Source of the DNA: Cryptosporangium aurantiacum | Lineage (GTDB): Bacteria > Actinomycetota > Actinomycetes > Mycobacteriales > Cryptosporangiaceae | Length of the DNA: 64,000 bases | Assembly: GCF_900143005.1 (NCBI RefSeq) | Contig: NZ_FRCS01000001.1 | Coordinates: 62,001-126,000 of the forward strand | Direction of reading: 5' to 3' | Shown: one piece after another, positions 35,295 to 43,471 of the stretch | How positions within the stretch are numbered: the first letter of the stretch is position 1 | Layout: each line of letters opens with the position of its first letter | Translations under genes and position numbers: made by a program | Notes under the pieces: generated by a model | Databases searched by the model: none | Told to the model about the DNA's origin: nothing | The model's input: the letters and a program-made list of their open reading frames with translations, nothing else

Positions 35295-36446
35295 GTGACC
35301 GAGACGCTCGCACCTGAGATCGACAGTCGTGATCCGGCGTCGTTCCCGTGGAGCGTCTTCCATCGCCGCCATCCGGTGCTGATCGAGCGGGTCGCGACCG
35401 CGTTCCCCCGCCCCGCCGCCCAGCGCGCGGCGTTGGACACGCTGCTCACCGAGTCGACGTCCGGGGTGGTCACCGCGCCCGACGTCGAGGCACTGCGGCA
35501 CGAGCCGTGGCCCTGGTGGCGCCCCGAGTACCGCGGCGTGCCCTGGGGCGAGACGCCGTTCCTCTGGGCCGAGAGCTACTTCTACCGGCGGATCCTCGAC
35601 GCGGTCGAGTTCTACCGGCCCGGCCCGTGGCGCGGGATCGACCCGTTCGGCCCGACGAAGGCCGCCGAACTGGCCGGCGATGCCGTCGACGAGGAAATGG
35701 CGGCGCTCGACACCCTGGCCCCCGACGAAACGTGGGACGCGCTGGTCCGGTCGTCGCTCTGGGGGAACCGCGCCGACCTGAGCTTCCGCGCGGGCCCGTC
35801 CGCCGGGTCCGGCACCGGCGGCCTGATCGTGGACGAGAGCGCGGAGTTCCGTGCGCTGCTGCACGACCGGCCGCCCGGCCAGGCGCACCTGATCGCCGAC
35901 AACGCCGGCCAGGAACTGCTGCCGGACCTCGTCCTGCTCGACCACCTGCTGGGTGCGGGGCTGGCGACGAGCGTGGTCCTGCACGTCAAACCGCATCCCT
36001 ACTACGTTTCGGACGCCACCCCGGCGGACGTTCTGGCCACCGTCGCCCGGCTCGCGGCCGCCGACGGGCGAGCGCGCACCATCGGCGAGCGGCTCGGCGA
36101 GTCCCTGCGTGACGGGCGGCTCGAGCTGCGGGCACACGAGTTCTTCTGCGGGCCGCTCACGTACCACGCGATGCCGGTGGACCTCCGGGCGCAGTTCGCG
36201 CAGGCCGCGCTGACGATCGTGAAGGGCGACCTGAACTACCGGCGGCTGGTCGGCGACCGACTCTGGCACCCGACCGCGCCGTTCGCCGAGCTGACCGCGC
36301 ACTTCCCGGGTCCGCTGGTGGCGCTGCGGACGTTGAAGTGCGACGTCGCGGTCGGGCTGACCGAGGCGACCGTGGAGACGCTCGACGCCACCGGCAAACC
36401 CTGGCGCACGACCGGCGAGTACGCGGTCGTCCAGACGCGTTCGTAG
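35295..36446 (+). CDS. DUF89 / ARMT1-like damage-control phosphatase
   Basis: 383 residues. The family marks are HLIADNAGQELLPDLVLLDHLL (~197-218), with the metal-binding Asp-Asn, then HVKPHPYYVSDATPADV, VKGDLNYRRLVGD (~308-320) and LRTLKCDVAVGL. Subfamily III DUF89 proteins are Mn/Co/Ni-dependent phosphatases that remove damaged sugar phosphates such as fructose-1-phosphate; human ARMT1 is the relative. The bacterial substrate is unknown. The GTG start has no Shine-Dalgarno but TAGGAT lies 7 nt upstream, so the mRNA is probably leaderless. The next gene is convergent and ends 7 bp away. Confidence 0.85.
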   Translation: MTETLAPEIDSRDPASFPWSVFHRRHPVLIERVATAFPRPAAQRAALDTLLTESTSGVVTAPDVEALRHEPWPWWRPEYRGVPWGETPFLWAESYFYRRILDAVEFYRPGPWRGIDPFGPTKAAELAGDAVDEEMAALDTLAPDETWDALVRSSLWGNRADLSFRAGPSAGSGTGGLIVDESAEFRALLHDRPPGQAHLIADNAGQELLPDLVLLDHLLGAGLATSVVLHVKPHPYYVSDATPADVLATVARLAAADGRARTIGERLGESLRDGRLELRAHEFFCGPLTYHAMPVDLRAQFAQAALTIVKGDLNYRRLVGDRLWHPTAPFAELTAHFPGPLVALRTLKCDVAVGLTEATVETLDATGKPWRTTGEYAVVQTRS

Positions 36447-36453
36447 GCCGGGC

Positions 36454-36816
36454 TCAGCCGCGCGGACTGCGGCGCAGGACGCAGAACTCGTTGTCCTCGG
36501 GGTCGGCCAGCACGACGAACGGCTCGGAACCGGTCTGACCGACGTCGACGCGGCGGGCGCCGAGCGCCTCCAGCCGACGGACCTCGGCGTCGACGTCGTC
36601 GGTGACCAGGTCGGGGTGGAAGCGATTCTTGCCGACCTTGGCCCCGCCGGAGTTCTGCAACCAGATCGTCGGCTCGGCTTCGGACGGCGGGAAGAGCTTC
36701 GCCGAACCGTCGTCGCCCCTGTTCACGACCTCGTAGCCGAGCGCCTGCGACCAGAACTCCGCCATCACGCCGACGTCCCGGACGTCGAGCGTCCACTGCG
36801 CGAAGCGGCTGACCAT
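36454..36816 (-). CDS. Glyoxalase/VOC-fold protein
   Basis: 120 residues, one complete vicinal-oxygen-chelate unit (AQWTLDVRDVGVMAEFWSQALGYEVV, then FHPDLVTDDVDAEVRRLEALGARRVDVG and VVLADPEDNEFCVL). It matches the large VOC/glyoxalase-like actinobacterial group with unknown substrates; resistance or metal-dependent lyase roles are possible. GGAGGAGG sits 6 nt before the ATG, fixing the start well inside the longer frame. It is a single gene. Confidence 0.85.
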   Translation of the reverse strand: MVSRFAQWTLDVRDVGVMAEFWSQALGYEVVNRGDDGSAKLFPPSEAEPTIWLQNSGGAKVGKNRFHPDLVTDDVDAEVRRLEALGARRVDVGQTGSEPFVVLADPEDNEFCVLRRSPRG

Positions 36817-36882
36817 GGGCGTCCTCCTCCGGAGCGCGGATGACACCCGGGGTTCCCGCGCCGGCCGAACGGAACACATGCG

Positions 36883-38202
36883 TCAGGCCGACCCCAGGTC
36901 GTGGCGCGCGATCAGGGCCTTCGCCCTGGCCCGGACGCCGGGAAGGATCGCCAGGCCCTTCTCGCCCGGGCAGGCGGTGCGGCTGGTCTCCTGGTGCGGG
37001 GAGATCGCCGGGACCCGTACCGTCGTCCGCTGCCGGTACCGGGTGGACGGACCGCCGGTGAGCTGCTGCCTCGACATCGGATCGACGCCGTTCGTCCCGA
37101 GCTTGAACGCGGCGTACCGGGCGATCGCCTCGCGGGCCGCCTCGGTGACCCGCCGGTCGGCGTGGTCGCCGATCAGCGCGACGCCCGAGGTCCCGGTGTT
37201 GAACCCGCCGGCGTGTACGCCGATGACCGCACGATCGACGCCGCCCGCCCGCCCCTCCCAGATTCGGCCGAACTTGTCGACGAGCACGTTGTAGCCGATG
37301 TCGCCGTACTCCTCGGTAACGGACATGTAGTAGTAGATCGACCGAATGATCCGGGGGACGTCGCGCGCCTCGTAGTTGTTCGTCGTCGCGGTGTGGTGCA
37401 CGACGACGGCCTTGACGCCGGGTGCGTACCGCGCGGAGCGCCGGAGATACGCCGGGCTGGCGCCCCACGCCGCCCGGCTGAAGATCCGGACGACGCCGTT
37501 GCCGTAGCTGGTGGGCTGCCGCCCCGCGGTCGGGAGGCCGGCGAGCAGCGTGGTGGCGCCGAAGGCCGGTTTTCCGCCGGCCGGGAGCGCTGCCGCGGTG
37601 TCGGCCGCCGCGGTGCCCGGGTCGATCAGGTCAACGGTGACGTCGGTCGGCTGCGGTCCGCTCAGGCTGGTGAGCACGATCTCCAGGGTGTCGGCGTCGC
37701 CGGTCCAGAGCAGACCGGGCCCGGTGCGGCCGGACTGGTTCTTGGCGCCGTGGTACTCGGTCGTGCTCCAGGCGGTCCACTTAGCGACGTCGCGAGTACG
37801 CGTGCGGACCGCGACGCTCACCTCGCCGATCCGCGGGTCGCGTCGCCAGTTCACGCCGACCGCGGCGAACGGCACACCGCCGGTCGTCGCCCGCAGGACG
37901 CGAGGCGTACCGCTCGGCGCGAGCCGATGGCCGTCGGAGAGCGGAACCTCGCGTGGCTGCGCGCGTAGCGACCGGACGCCGTCCTTCGGCGCTGCGGCGC
38001 TGCCGAGCACCAACCGCCGGGCGAGCGTGACCGGCGCGTCGGCGGCCGCCGCTCGAGCGTCCCAATAGGCCGTGTCTGGTGGTCGGCGGCCGTTCTCGGC
38101 CGCGGCCTCGCGGCCGGGCAGCAACACCCCACCCGCGAGCGCGGCGGCCGTCAGCAGACCGCCCGCCAGAGTTACGCTGCTCGTTTTTCTGCACCGTCGC
38201 AT
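36883..38202 (-). CDS. Secreted N-acetylmuramoyl-L-alanine amidase / PGRP domain protein
   Basis: 439 residues. A signal peptide spans residues ~1-34 (basic MRRCRK, hydrophobic core, then AAAENG). An N-terminal region of ~190 residues of unknown role (VNWRRDPRIGEVSVAVRTR) is typical of actinobacterial PGRP proteins. The amidase_2/PGRP domain occupies about 225-400 (IFSRAAWGASPAYLRRSARY, VVVHHTATTNNY, WEGRAGGVDRAVIGVHAGGF). Candidate zinc ligands are the His pair near 267-268, His ~329 and Cys ~411 (TACPGEKG). It cleaves the amide between MurNAc and the peptide stem outside the membrane. A GTG two codons earlier is an alternative start. Confidence 0.88.
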   Translation of the reverse strand: MRRCRKTSSVTLAGGLLTAAALAGGVLLPGREAAAENGRRPPDTAYWDARAAAADAPVTLARRLVLGSAAAPKDGVRSLRAQPREVPLSDGHRLAPSGTPRVLRATTGGVPFAAVGVNWRRDPRIGEVSVAVRTRTRDVAKWTAWSTTEYHGAKNQSGRTGPGLLWTGDADTLEIVLTSLSGPQPTDVTVDLIDPGTAAADTAAALPAGGKPAFGATTLLAGLPTAGRQPTSYGNGVVRIFSRAAWGASPAYLRRSARYAPGVKAVVVHHTATTNNYEARDVPRIIRSIYYYMSVTEEYGDIGYNVLVDKFGRIWEGRAGGVDRAVIGVHAGGFNTGTSGVALIGDHADRRVTEAAREAIARYAAFKLGTNGVDPMSRQQLTGGPSTRYRQRTTVRVPAISPHQETSRTACPGEKGLAILPGVRARAKALIARHDLGSA

Positions 38203-38330
38203 GTCCCTCACGCCCCCGCGCCGAGGATCAGCTGTGGGGCGCCCGCCCCGATGCAATTCCCGTCGGCTCCGGGGCCTCGCAAATGAGCGAGACTCCGGTC
38301 CACCCGGGCGTTTATTGGGAGAGCGCGGGG

Positions 38331-38660
38331 CTACTCAGAATGTTCGGCCGCGGACGGTGTCGCCGGGATGACCCGCACTTCGGTCAGCTGGGTGAGGCCG
38401 CACACCGTCAGCAGGTACTCGTTGAGCGGTGCGATCAGGACCTCGATCCGGTCCGCGTGGGTGAACAGCGCGGCGAGCGCGGCACTGTCCAGGTACTCGA
38501 CCCCGGTCAGGTCGACGATGAGCCGCGGACCGGGGTGCACGGCGGCGGCGAGCTGGTCCCGGAACATGGCGGCGTTGCTGAGGTCGATCTCCCCGGTGGC
38601 CGTCAACTGCCACCTGCCGTCCGCGGACTGACCGGTGGCGATGTGGAGCGGGGTACTCAT
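38331..38660 (-). CDS. STAS-domain anti-sigma factor antagonist
   Basis: 109 residues of the SpoIIAA/RsbV type. The conserved core is GEIDLSNAAMFRDQL and VDLTGVEYLDSAALAALF, with Ser59 as the residue normally phosphorylated by the anti-sigma kinase. It overlaps the giant kinase/phosphatase gene by ATGA. That upstream protein carries both a PP2C phosphatase and an RsbW-like kinase domain, so this STAS protein is its evident substrate. The switch would release a sigma factor or another target; none is encoded here. Confidence 0.9.
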   Translation of the reverse strand: MSTPLHIATGQSADGRWQLTATGEIDLSNAAMFRDQLAAAVHPGPRLIVDLTGVEYLDSAALAALFTHADRIEVLIAPLNEYLLTVCGLTQLTEVRVIPATPSAAEHSE

Positions 38661-41600
38661 GGCGTGATCCTCGTGACCATCTCGACGACGGTGCCGGTGG
38701 CACCGGTGTGCAGGGTAACTTCGCCCATCAGCGACCGGATGAGGTGGAGGCCGTGACCGCGGTGCGGATCCGGCGGGGTCTGCTCGTCGCGCCAGGTCCC
38801 CGCGTCGGTGACCGTGACGTCCAGCTGCTGCCCCCCGGCCCTGGCCACGAGTCGCACCAGTCCGGAGGCATCGCGGTAGCCGTGCTCGATGGCGTTCGCG
38901 CAGGCCTCACCGGCCGCGACGAGGACGCTCTGCGTGGTCGCCTGCCCCACTCCTGCGCGGGCGAGCCACCGCCGGAGAGCGGCCCGCACCCGCACGAGCT
39001 CACCGGCGTCGGCGTCGAAGCAGAGGTCGAGCGGAGCCGGATGCCCGTAGAGGAGCAGCGCGACGTCGTCGGAGCCGCCGTCGACCGCCGCCATCCGGCT
39101 CAGGAGCTGCTCGGCGAGGTCCTCGACCGGGAGCGTGCGGTGGTTCCGCAGCGTGTCGGCGGCGCGCCCGATCCCGAGGTCGATCGATCGCCCACGACGT
39201 TCGACGAGCCCGTCGGTGTAGAGCAGCGTGACCGCGCGGGCGGGGAGCATCGTGACGGCCTCGGTCCGGGGAAGCCTGCGACGCACGCCCAGCGGCGTTC
39301 CGCGGCCGCCGTCGAGCAGCTCGGTCCGGCCGTCCGGGTGGGCGAGGATGCCGGGCGGGTGGCCGGCGCTGCTGTAGACCAGCCGGCCGCTTTCGGCGTC
39401 GAGAATGCCGCAGAACGCGGTCGTGCACGACGCTCCGGGCAGCAGCGCAGCGAACCGGTCCAGCGAGGTGAGAACCTCGGCGGGGCCGCTCGCCTGCAGG
39501 AGCAGCGCGCGGCCGGCGCTGCGGAGCTGCCCCATCACGGTCGCGGCGACCAGACCGCGGCCGACGCAGTCGCCGACCATGATCCCGATCCGGCCGTCCG
39601 GTAGCTCGACCGCGTCGTACCAGTCACCGCCGACCTCCAGCGGCCGCCCCGCGGGTTGGTAACGCACGGCGAACCCGTCCGGGAGGACGGCCGGCCCGAG
39701 GATCGATCGCTGCAGGGCGACGGCGACGTCCCGCTGCTGGTCGAACGCGTACGCGCGGTGCAGCGCCTGGGAGAGCGAGCCGCACAGCAACAGCAGCAGC
39801 GTCTGGTCCTCGGTGCCGAAGCCCCGCGCCGGGTTGAGCACCAGCCAGAGCGCGACCGGACCGGACGTGGAGTCGATCGTCGCCCCGACGCCGGTCGGCC
39901 GTCCCTCGGTGGCGTCGATCCGGATCCTCGAAGCTCCCGGGCCGCGCAGGTCGTCCAGCGCCGCGGGCGGCCGGTCGCCGCCAGGGACGGCGGCGGTGAC
40001 CGTGTCGCTGCGGGCGAACGCCGCGGTCGCCTGCCACTGCCGACGCAATTGTTCGACGCCTGCCTGCAGCACCTCCGGCACGGTCCGGGCCACCGCGAGC
40101 CGTTCGTTCATCGCATTGAGGGCGGCGTCGCGTTGCGCTGCGTACCGTTCGGCGGTGACGTCCCGGATCGTGCCGACGACCATCCGGGCACCCCGGTCGT
40201 CGTTCACCGAGCTGATCGACACCGCAGCCCAGAGCCGGTGGCCCTTCCGGTGCTGCAGCGGGACGATCAGGTCGCCGTACGGGCCGTCGAGCACCCGCCG
40301 GTAGGCCTCGAGCACCTGCCCGTGCGCGGCCGGGTCGTCCTGCGGATCCGGCCACCACGGCTGGGGCGCGGGATACGGCAGGTCCTCCGCCGGGTATCCG
40401 AGTATCTCGCTGAACGCCGAGTTGACCTCGACGACCGAACCGTCGGCGTCGGCGACGAAGAAGCCCTCCTGCAGGGAGTCGATCAGCGCGGTCCGCCACT
40501 GGGCGTGGTGGTTGCGGAGCCGGGCCAGGTCGACGTTCGCGCGGACGCGAGCCAGCAACTCCTGCGCGGCGAACGGCTTGACCAGGTAGTCGTCAGCCCC
40601 GGCGGACAGGCCCTCGACCGCGGCCTCCTGACCGGCGCGGGCCGACAGCAGCACGATCGGGATGCCCGCCGTGCGCGGGTCGGCTCGCAGGGCGGTGACC
40701 AGCTCCAATCCGTCCAGGCTCGGCATCATGACGTCGCTGACGATCAGGTCCGGGGGTTCGCTGCGGGCCGACGCCAGCGCGGCGACGCCGTCGGCGACCG
40801 TCGTCACCGCGTACCGGCTGCTCAGCAGGCGCTCCAGGTAGTCGCGCATGTCGGCGTTGTCGTCGGCGACCAGGACCCGGCCTCGCGGCACGTCGGAGCC
40901 GGCGGGCGACGGGACGACCGGCGTCGGTTCCGCGGTGCTGTTTGTGGCGCTGTCCGTGGTGCCGTCCGAACCCTCCGGGAGCCACCGCAACGCCTCCTGG
41001 ACGAACGGCTCGGCCGCGTCCGTCGGAGCGTCGGCGCCGGTCGTCGGGGTGAGATGCTCGGCGGGCAGGTGCGCGGAACCGAACGGCAGGCGGATCGTGA
41101 ACGTCGTACCGACGCCCGGATCGCTCTCCGCGCCGATGGTGCCGCCGTGCAGCGCGACCAGCTCCTGCACCAGCGCGAGGCCGATGCCGCTGCCCTCGTT
41201 CGACCGTGAGCGAGTCGTCGGGATGCGGTGGAACCGCTCGAACAGCCGCGGCATCTCCGCCGCGGGCACCCCGATCCCGCTGTCAGCGACCCGGACGACG
41301 GCGCCGGCTTCACCCTGAGCGACCGACACCCGGATCGCGCCGTCGAACGTGAACTTGAGCGCGTTGCTCAGCAGATTGAGGACGATCTTCTCCCACATGC
41401 CACGGTCGAGATACACCGGCTGGTCGAGGCGCGGGCAGTCGACGTCGAACGTCAGGCCGGCGCGTTCGACGGCGGCGCGGAACACGCTGGCGAGCTCCGC
41501 GGTGAACAGCGCCAGGTCGATCGGCTCGTAGCGGGCCTGCATCCGGCCCGCTTCGATCCGGGAGAAGTCGAGCAGCGTGTTCACGAGCTTGGTCAGCCGC

Positions 41601-42970
41601 AGGCCGTTGCGGTGGATCATCTCCACGTCGTCGCGGGACCGCTGGTCGTCGGCGGGCAGGCGGTCGCGCAGCTCCTGCAGCGGGCCCGTGATCAGCGTCA
41701 GCGGGGTACGAAACTCGTGGCTGACGTTGGAGAAGAAGGCGGTCTTCGCCCGGTCGAGCTCGGCGAGCTCTTCGGCGCGCCGCTGCTGCGCCTGGTAGCT
41801 GCGGGCGCTCGCGATGCCCGACGCCACGTGCGTCGCGGTCAGCTCGATGAACCCGCGGTACCCCTCGTCGTAGGGCCGGTAGCGGTTCAGGGCCGCGACG
41901 AGGAACCCGTGCGGTGCGGCACCCTGGCGGATGAGCGGCACGAGCAGGGCGTGGGTGGGTGGCTCCGGCCAATCGCCGCTCGGCGTTTCGGCGTCGAGCG
42001 GCACCAGCAGCGTTTCCTGCCGGGCCAGTGCCGCCGTCGGCCACACATGGTTTGCGCCGTCGGCCGCGAGTGTCCTCGGGGCCATCGGGTGGCCGGACGG
42101 GATCCCGGACGCGGCGGCCAGCTCGGCGTGGGCATCGTCGGTGAACAGATAAACGAGCGTGAACGGCAGGTCCCGGAGGTTGCGGGCGAGCTGCCTGCTG
42201 GAGAACGCGAGCGTCTCCTGCACGGTCCGGACGACGCTCGGATCGGAGCCGAGGTCTCGCAGCGTCGCCATCCGCCGCTCGCCGATGACCCGCTCGGTGT
42301 CCTCGCTGACGACGCACAGCATGCCGACCAGCGCACCGGCGTCGTCGCGCAGCGGGCTATAAGAGAACGTGTGGTAGGACTCCTCGGGGAAGCCGGAGCG
42401 CTCCACGAACAGCAGGAGCGCCTCGTCCCAGGTGGCCTTTCCGGTGGTCAGAACGGTGTCGATCCGGGGACCGATGTCGTTCCAGATCTCCGCCCACACC
42501 TCGCTGGCCGGGCGGCCGAGCGCCCACGGGTACTTCCGGCCCAGCGTGTCCCGGCGGTAGGCCGCGTTGCAGAAGAACGTCAGCTCGGGGCCCCAGGCCA
42601 TCCACATCGGGAAGCGGGACGAGAGCAGGATGCTCACCGCGGTGCGGAGGCTCTGCGGCCATCCGGTGGGCGGTCCGAGCGGCGTGGCCGACCAATCGAC
42701 GTCGGCGAGATCGGCGCCGATCTCGTCATCAGCGGCAAACACGTCGGGGGTGCTGGCGCCATGTTCCGGGCCGTCGCGTTCCGGGCCGTCGCGTTCCGGG
42801 CCGTCGGGGGTGTCGCCGTCTGGGGTGTGGCTGTCCGGGGTGGTGTCGTCCGGGGTGGTGTCGTCCGGGGTGGTGTCGTCCGGGGTGTCGCCGTCGGGTT
42901 CGGGGTCGTCGGATCTAGCCCCGGGGTCGTCGGGCCCGGCCGCCGATGGGGATGCTCGGTTGCTGCTCAT
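38657..42970 (-). CDS. Multi-domain signalling hub: histidine kinase, receiver, PP2C phosphatase and anti-sigma kinase
   Basis: About 1437 residues. In order: an acidic Thr/Pro/Asp repeat tail (~15-75), PAS (~80-230), GAF (~245-395), HisKA with His418 (FFSNVSHEFRTPL), HATPase (~520-635; NLLSNALKF, DSGIG), receiver with Asp746 (SDVMMPSLDG, ADDYLVKPF), PAS (~825-950), GAF (~955-1085), PP2C/SpoIIE phosphatase (~1100-1295; GGDWYDA, GDCVGRG, YTDGLVERRG, GGSDDVALL) and an RsbW-type HATPase (~1310-1437; AAGEACANAIEHGY, GHGLHLIR). One chain joins a phosphorelay to a partner-switch output, and the coupled STAS gene supplies the substrate. There is no transmembrane helix. The start is uncertain: ATG with GAGGA close by, or a GTG 22 codons upstream. 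Confidence 0.9.
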   Translation of the reverse strand: MSSNRASPSAAGPDDPGARSDDPEPDGDTPDDTTPDDTTPDDTTPDSHTPDGDTPDGPERDGPERDGPEHGASTPDVFAADDEIGADLADVDWSATPLGPPTGWPQSLRTAVSILLSSRFPMWMAWGPELTFFCNAAYRRDTLGRKYPWALGRPASEVWAEIWNDIGPRIDTVLTTGKATWDEALLLFVERSGFPEESYHTFSYSPLRDDAGALVGMLCVVSEDTERVIGERRMATLRDLGSDPSVVRTVQETLAFSSRQLARNLRDLPFTLVYLFTDDAHAELAAASGIPSGHPMAPRTLAADGANHVWPTAALARQETLLVPLDAETPSGDWPEPPTHALLVPLIRQGAAPHGFLVAALNRYRPYDEGYRGFIELTATHVASGIASARSYQAQQRRAEELAELDRAKTAFFSNVSHEFRTPLTLITGPLQELRDRLPADDQRSRDDVEMIHRNGLRLTKLVNTLLDFSRIEAGRMQARYEPIDLALFTAELASVFRAAVERAGLTFDVDCPRLDQPVYLDRGMWEKIVLNLLSNALKFTFDGAIRVSVAQGEAGAVVRVADSGIGVPAAEMPRLFERFHRIPTTRSRSNEGSGIGLALVQELVALHGGTIGAESDPGVGTTFTIRLPFGSAHLPAEHLTPTTGADAPTDAAEPFVQEALRWLPEGSDGTTDSATNSTAEPTPVVPSPAGSDVPRGRVLVADDNADMRDYLERLLSSRYAVTTVADGVAALASARSEPPDLIVSDVMMPSLDGLELVTALRADPRTAGIPIVLLSARAGQEAAVEGLSAGADDYLVKPFAAQELLARVRANVDLARLRNHHAQWRTALIDSLQEGFFVADADGSVVEVNSAFSEILGYPAEDLPYPAPQPWWPDPQDDPAAHGQVLEAYRRVLDGPYGDLIVPLQHRKGHRLWAAVSISSVNDDRGARMVVGTIRDVTAERYAAQRDAALNAMNERLAVARTVPEVLQAGVEQLRRQWQATAAFARSDTVTAAVPGGDRPPAALDDLRGPGASRIRIDATEGRPTGVGATIDSTSGPVALWLVLNPARGFGTEDQTLLLLLCGSLSQALHRAYAFDQQRDVAVALQRSILGPAVLPDGFAVRYQPAGRPLEVGGDWYDAVELPDGRIGIMVGDCVGRGLVAATVMGQLRSAGRALLLQASGPAEVLTSLDRFAALLPGASCTTAFCGILDAESGRLVYSSAGHPPGILAHPDGRTELLDGGRGTPLGVRRRLPRTEAVTMLPARAVTLLYTDGLVERRGRSIDLGIGRAADTLRNHRTLPVEDLAEQLLSRMAAVDGGSDDVALLLYGHPAPLDLCFDADAGELVRVRAALRRWLARAGVGQATTQSVLVAAGEACANAIEHGYRDASGLVRLVARAGGQQLDVTVTDAGTWRDEQTPPDPHRGHGLHLIRSLMGEVTLHTGATGTVVEMVTRITP
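42831..42890 (-). repeat. 15-bp tandem repeat in the kinase N-terminus
   Basis: A 15-bp unit (GGGGTGGTGTCGTCC on the plus strand) occurs three times in a row, with degenerate copies beside it, encoding Asp-Thr/Asp-Thr-Pro-Asp repeats. A second short repeat encodes Gly-Pro-Glu-Arg-Asp. It is a likely hypervariable, disordered tail. Confidence 0.75.
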
Positions 42971-43161
42971 CGTCCTCGCATCCCTCTCCGCCGCAGGGTG
43001 ACTCGATCGACGAAACAGCCGACGAATGAGCTTCACGCTACCGCGCGGGGGATGCTCCGGTGTGTCCTCGAACGACGCGGCGCCGAACGGCGCGTCGGCG
43101 CTGCTCGCGCGGTGTCCACATCCGTTAGCCGGGGACCGATCTGGGTGCCGCCGCTAAGCAA

Positions 43162-43199
43162 ATTGCATTTGGAAGGGCTATACGTCTTCTAAGTGCAAT
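43162..43199. repeat. AT-rich imperfect inverted repeat beside tRNA-Arg
   Basis: ATTGCATTTGGAAG and CTTCTAAGTGCAAT are 14-bp arms matching at 12 positions with a 10-nt spacer, in a strikingly AT-rich patch. It lies 59 bp beyond the 3' end of the tRNA gene and upstream of the signalling hub gene. It may be a tRNA terminator, an operator or an old insertion scar. Confidence 0.55.
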
Positions 43200-43257
43200 C
43201 CGCCTGGGCGGCCGGGCATCGTCGACGCGCCAAACGGCGCGGATTCGTTGTAATGAG

Positions 43258-43329
43258 TGCCCCCGGCAGGATTCGAACCTGCGCCCCCGCCTCCGGAGGG
43301 CGGTGCTCTATCCCCTGAGCTACGGGGGC
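43258..43329 (-). tRNA. tRNA-Arg (anticodon CCG)
   Basis: 72 nt. Acceptor stem GCCCCCG pairs with CGGGGGC, the D arm is GCTC-AGGGGATA-GAGC, and the anticodon stem CCGCC/GGCGG encloses loop CTCCGGA with CCG. The T arm GCAGG/CCTGC encloses TTCGAAT. The discriminator is A, and the 3' CCA is not encoded. It reads CGG codons, common in this genome. Confidence 0.97.
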
Positions 43330-43417
43330 TCAGGAACGGCTAAAGCCTAGCAGCCGTCCGCGAGAGCTTATGCATCGGGCCGCTCGGCATCCGCGCCTCT
43401 GCGCGGGCGGGAAGCGC

Positions 43418-43452
43418 GTGCGTTCGGGCGGGCTATCACCGCCCGAACGCAC
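43418..43452 (-). terminator. Terminator of the DUF3105-DUF305 operon
   Basis: A perfect 14-bp inverted repeat (GTGCGTTCGGGCGG and its complement) with a 7-nt loop begins about 20 nt past the stop of the last operon gene. Confidence 0.75.
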
Positions 43453-43471
43453 ACACTTCAGGGCGGACTCG

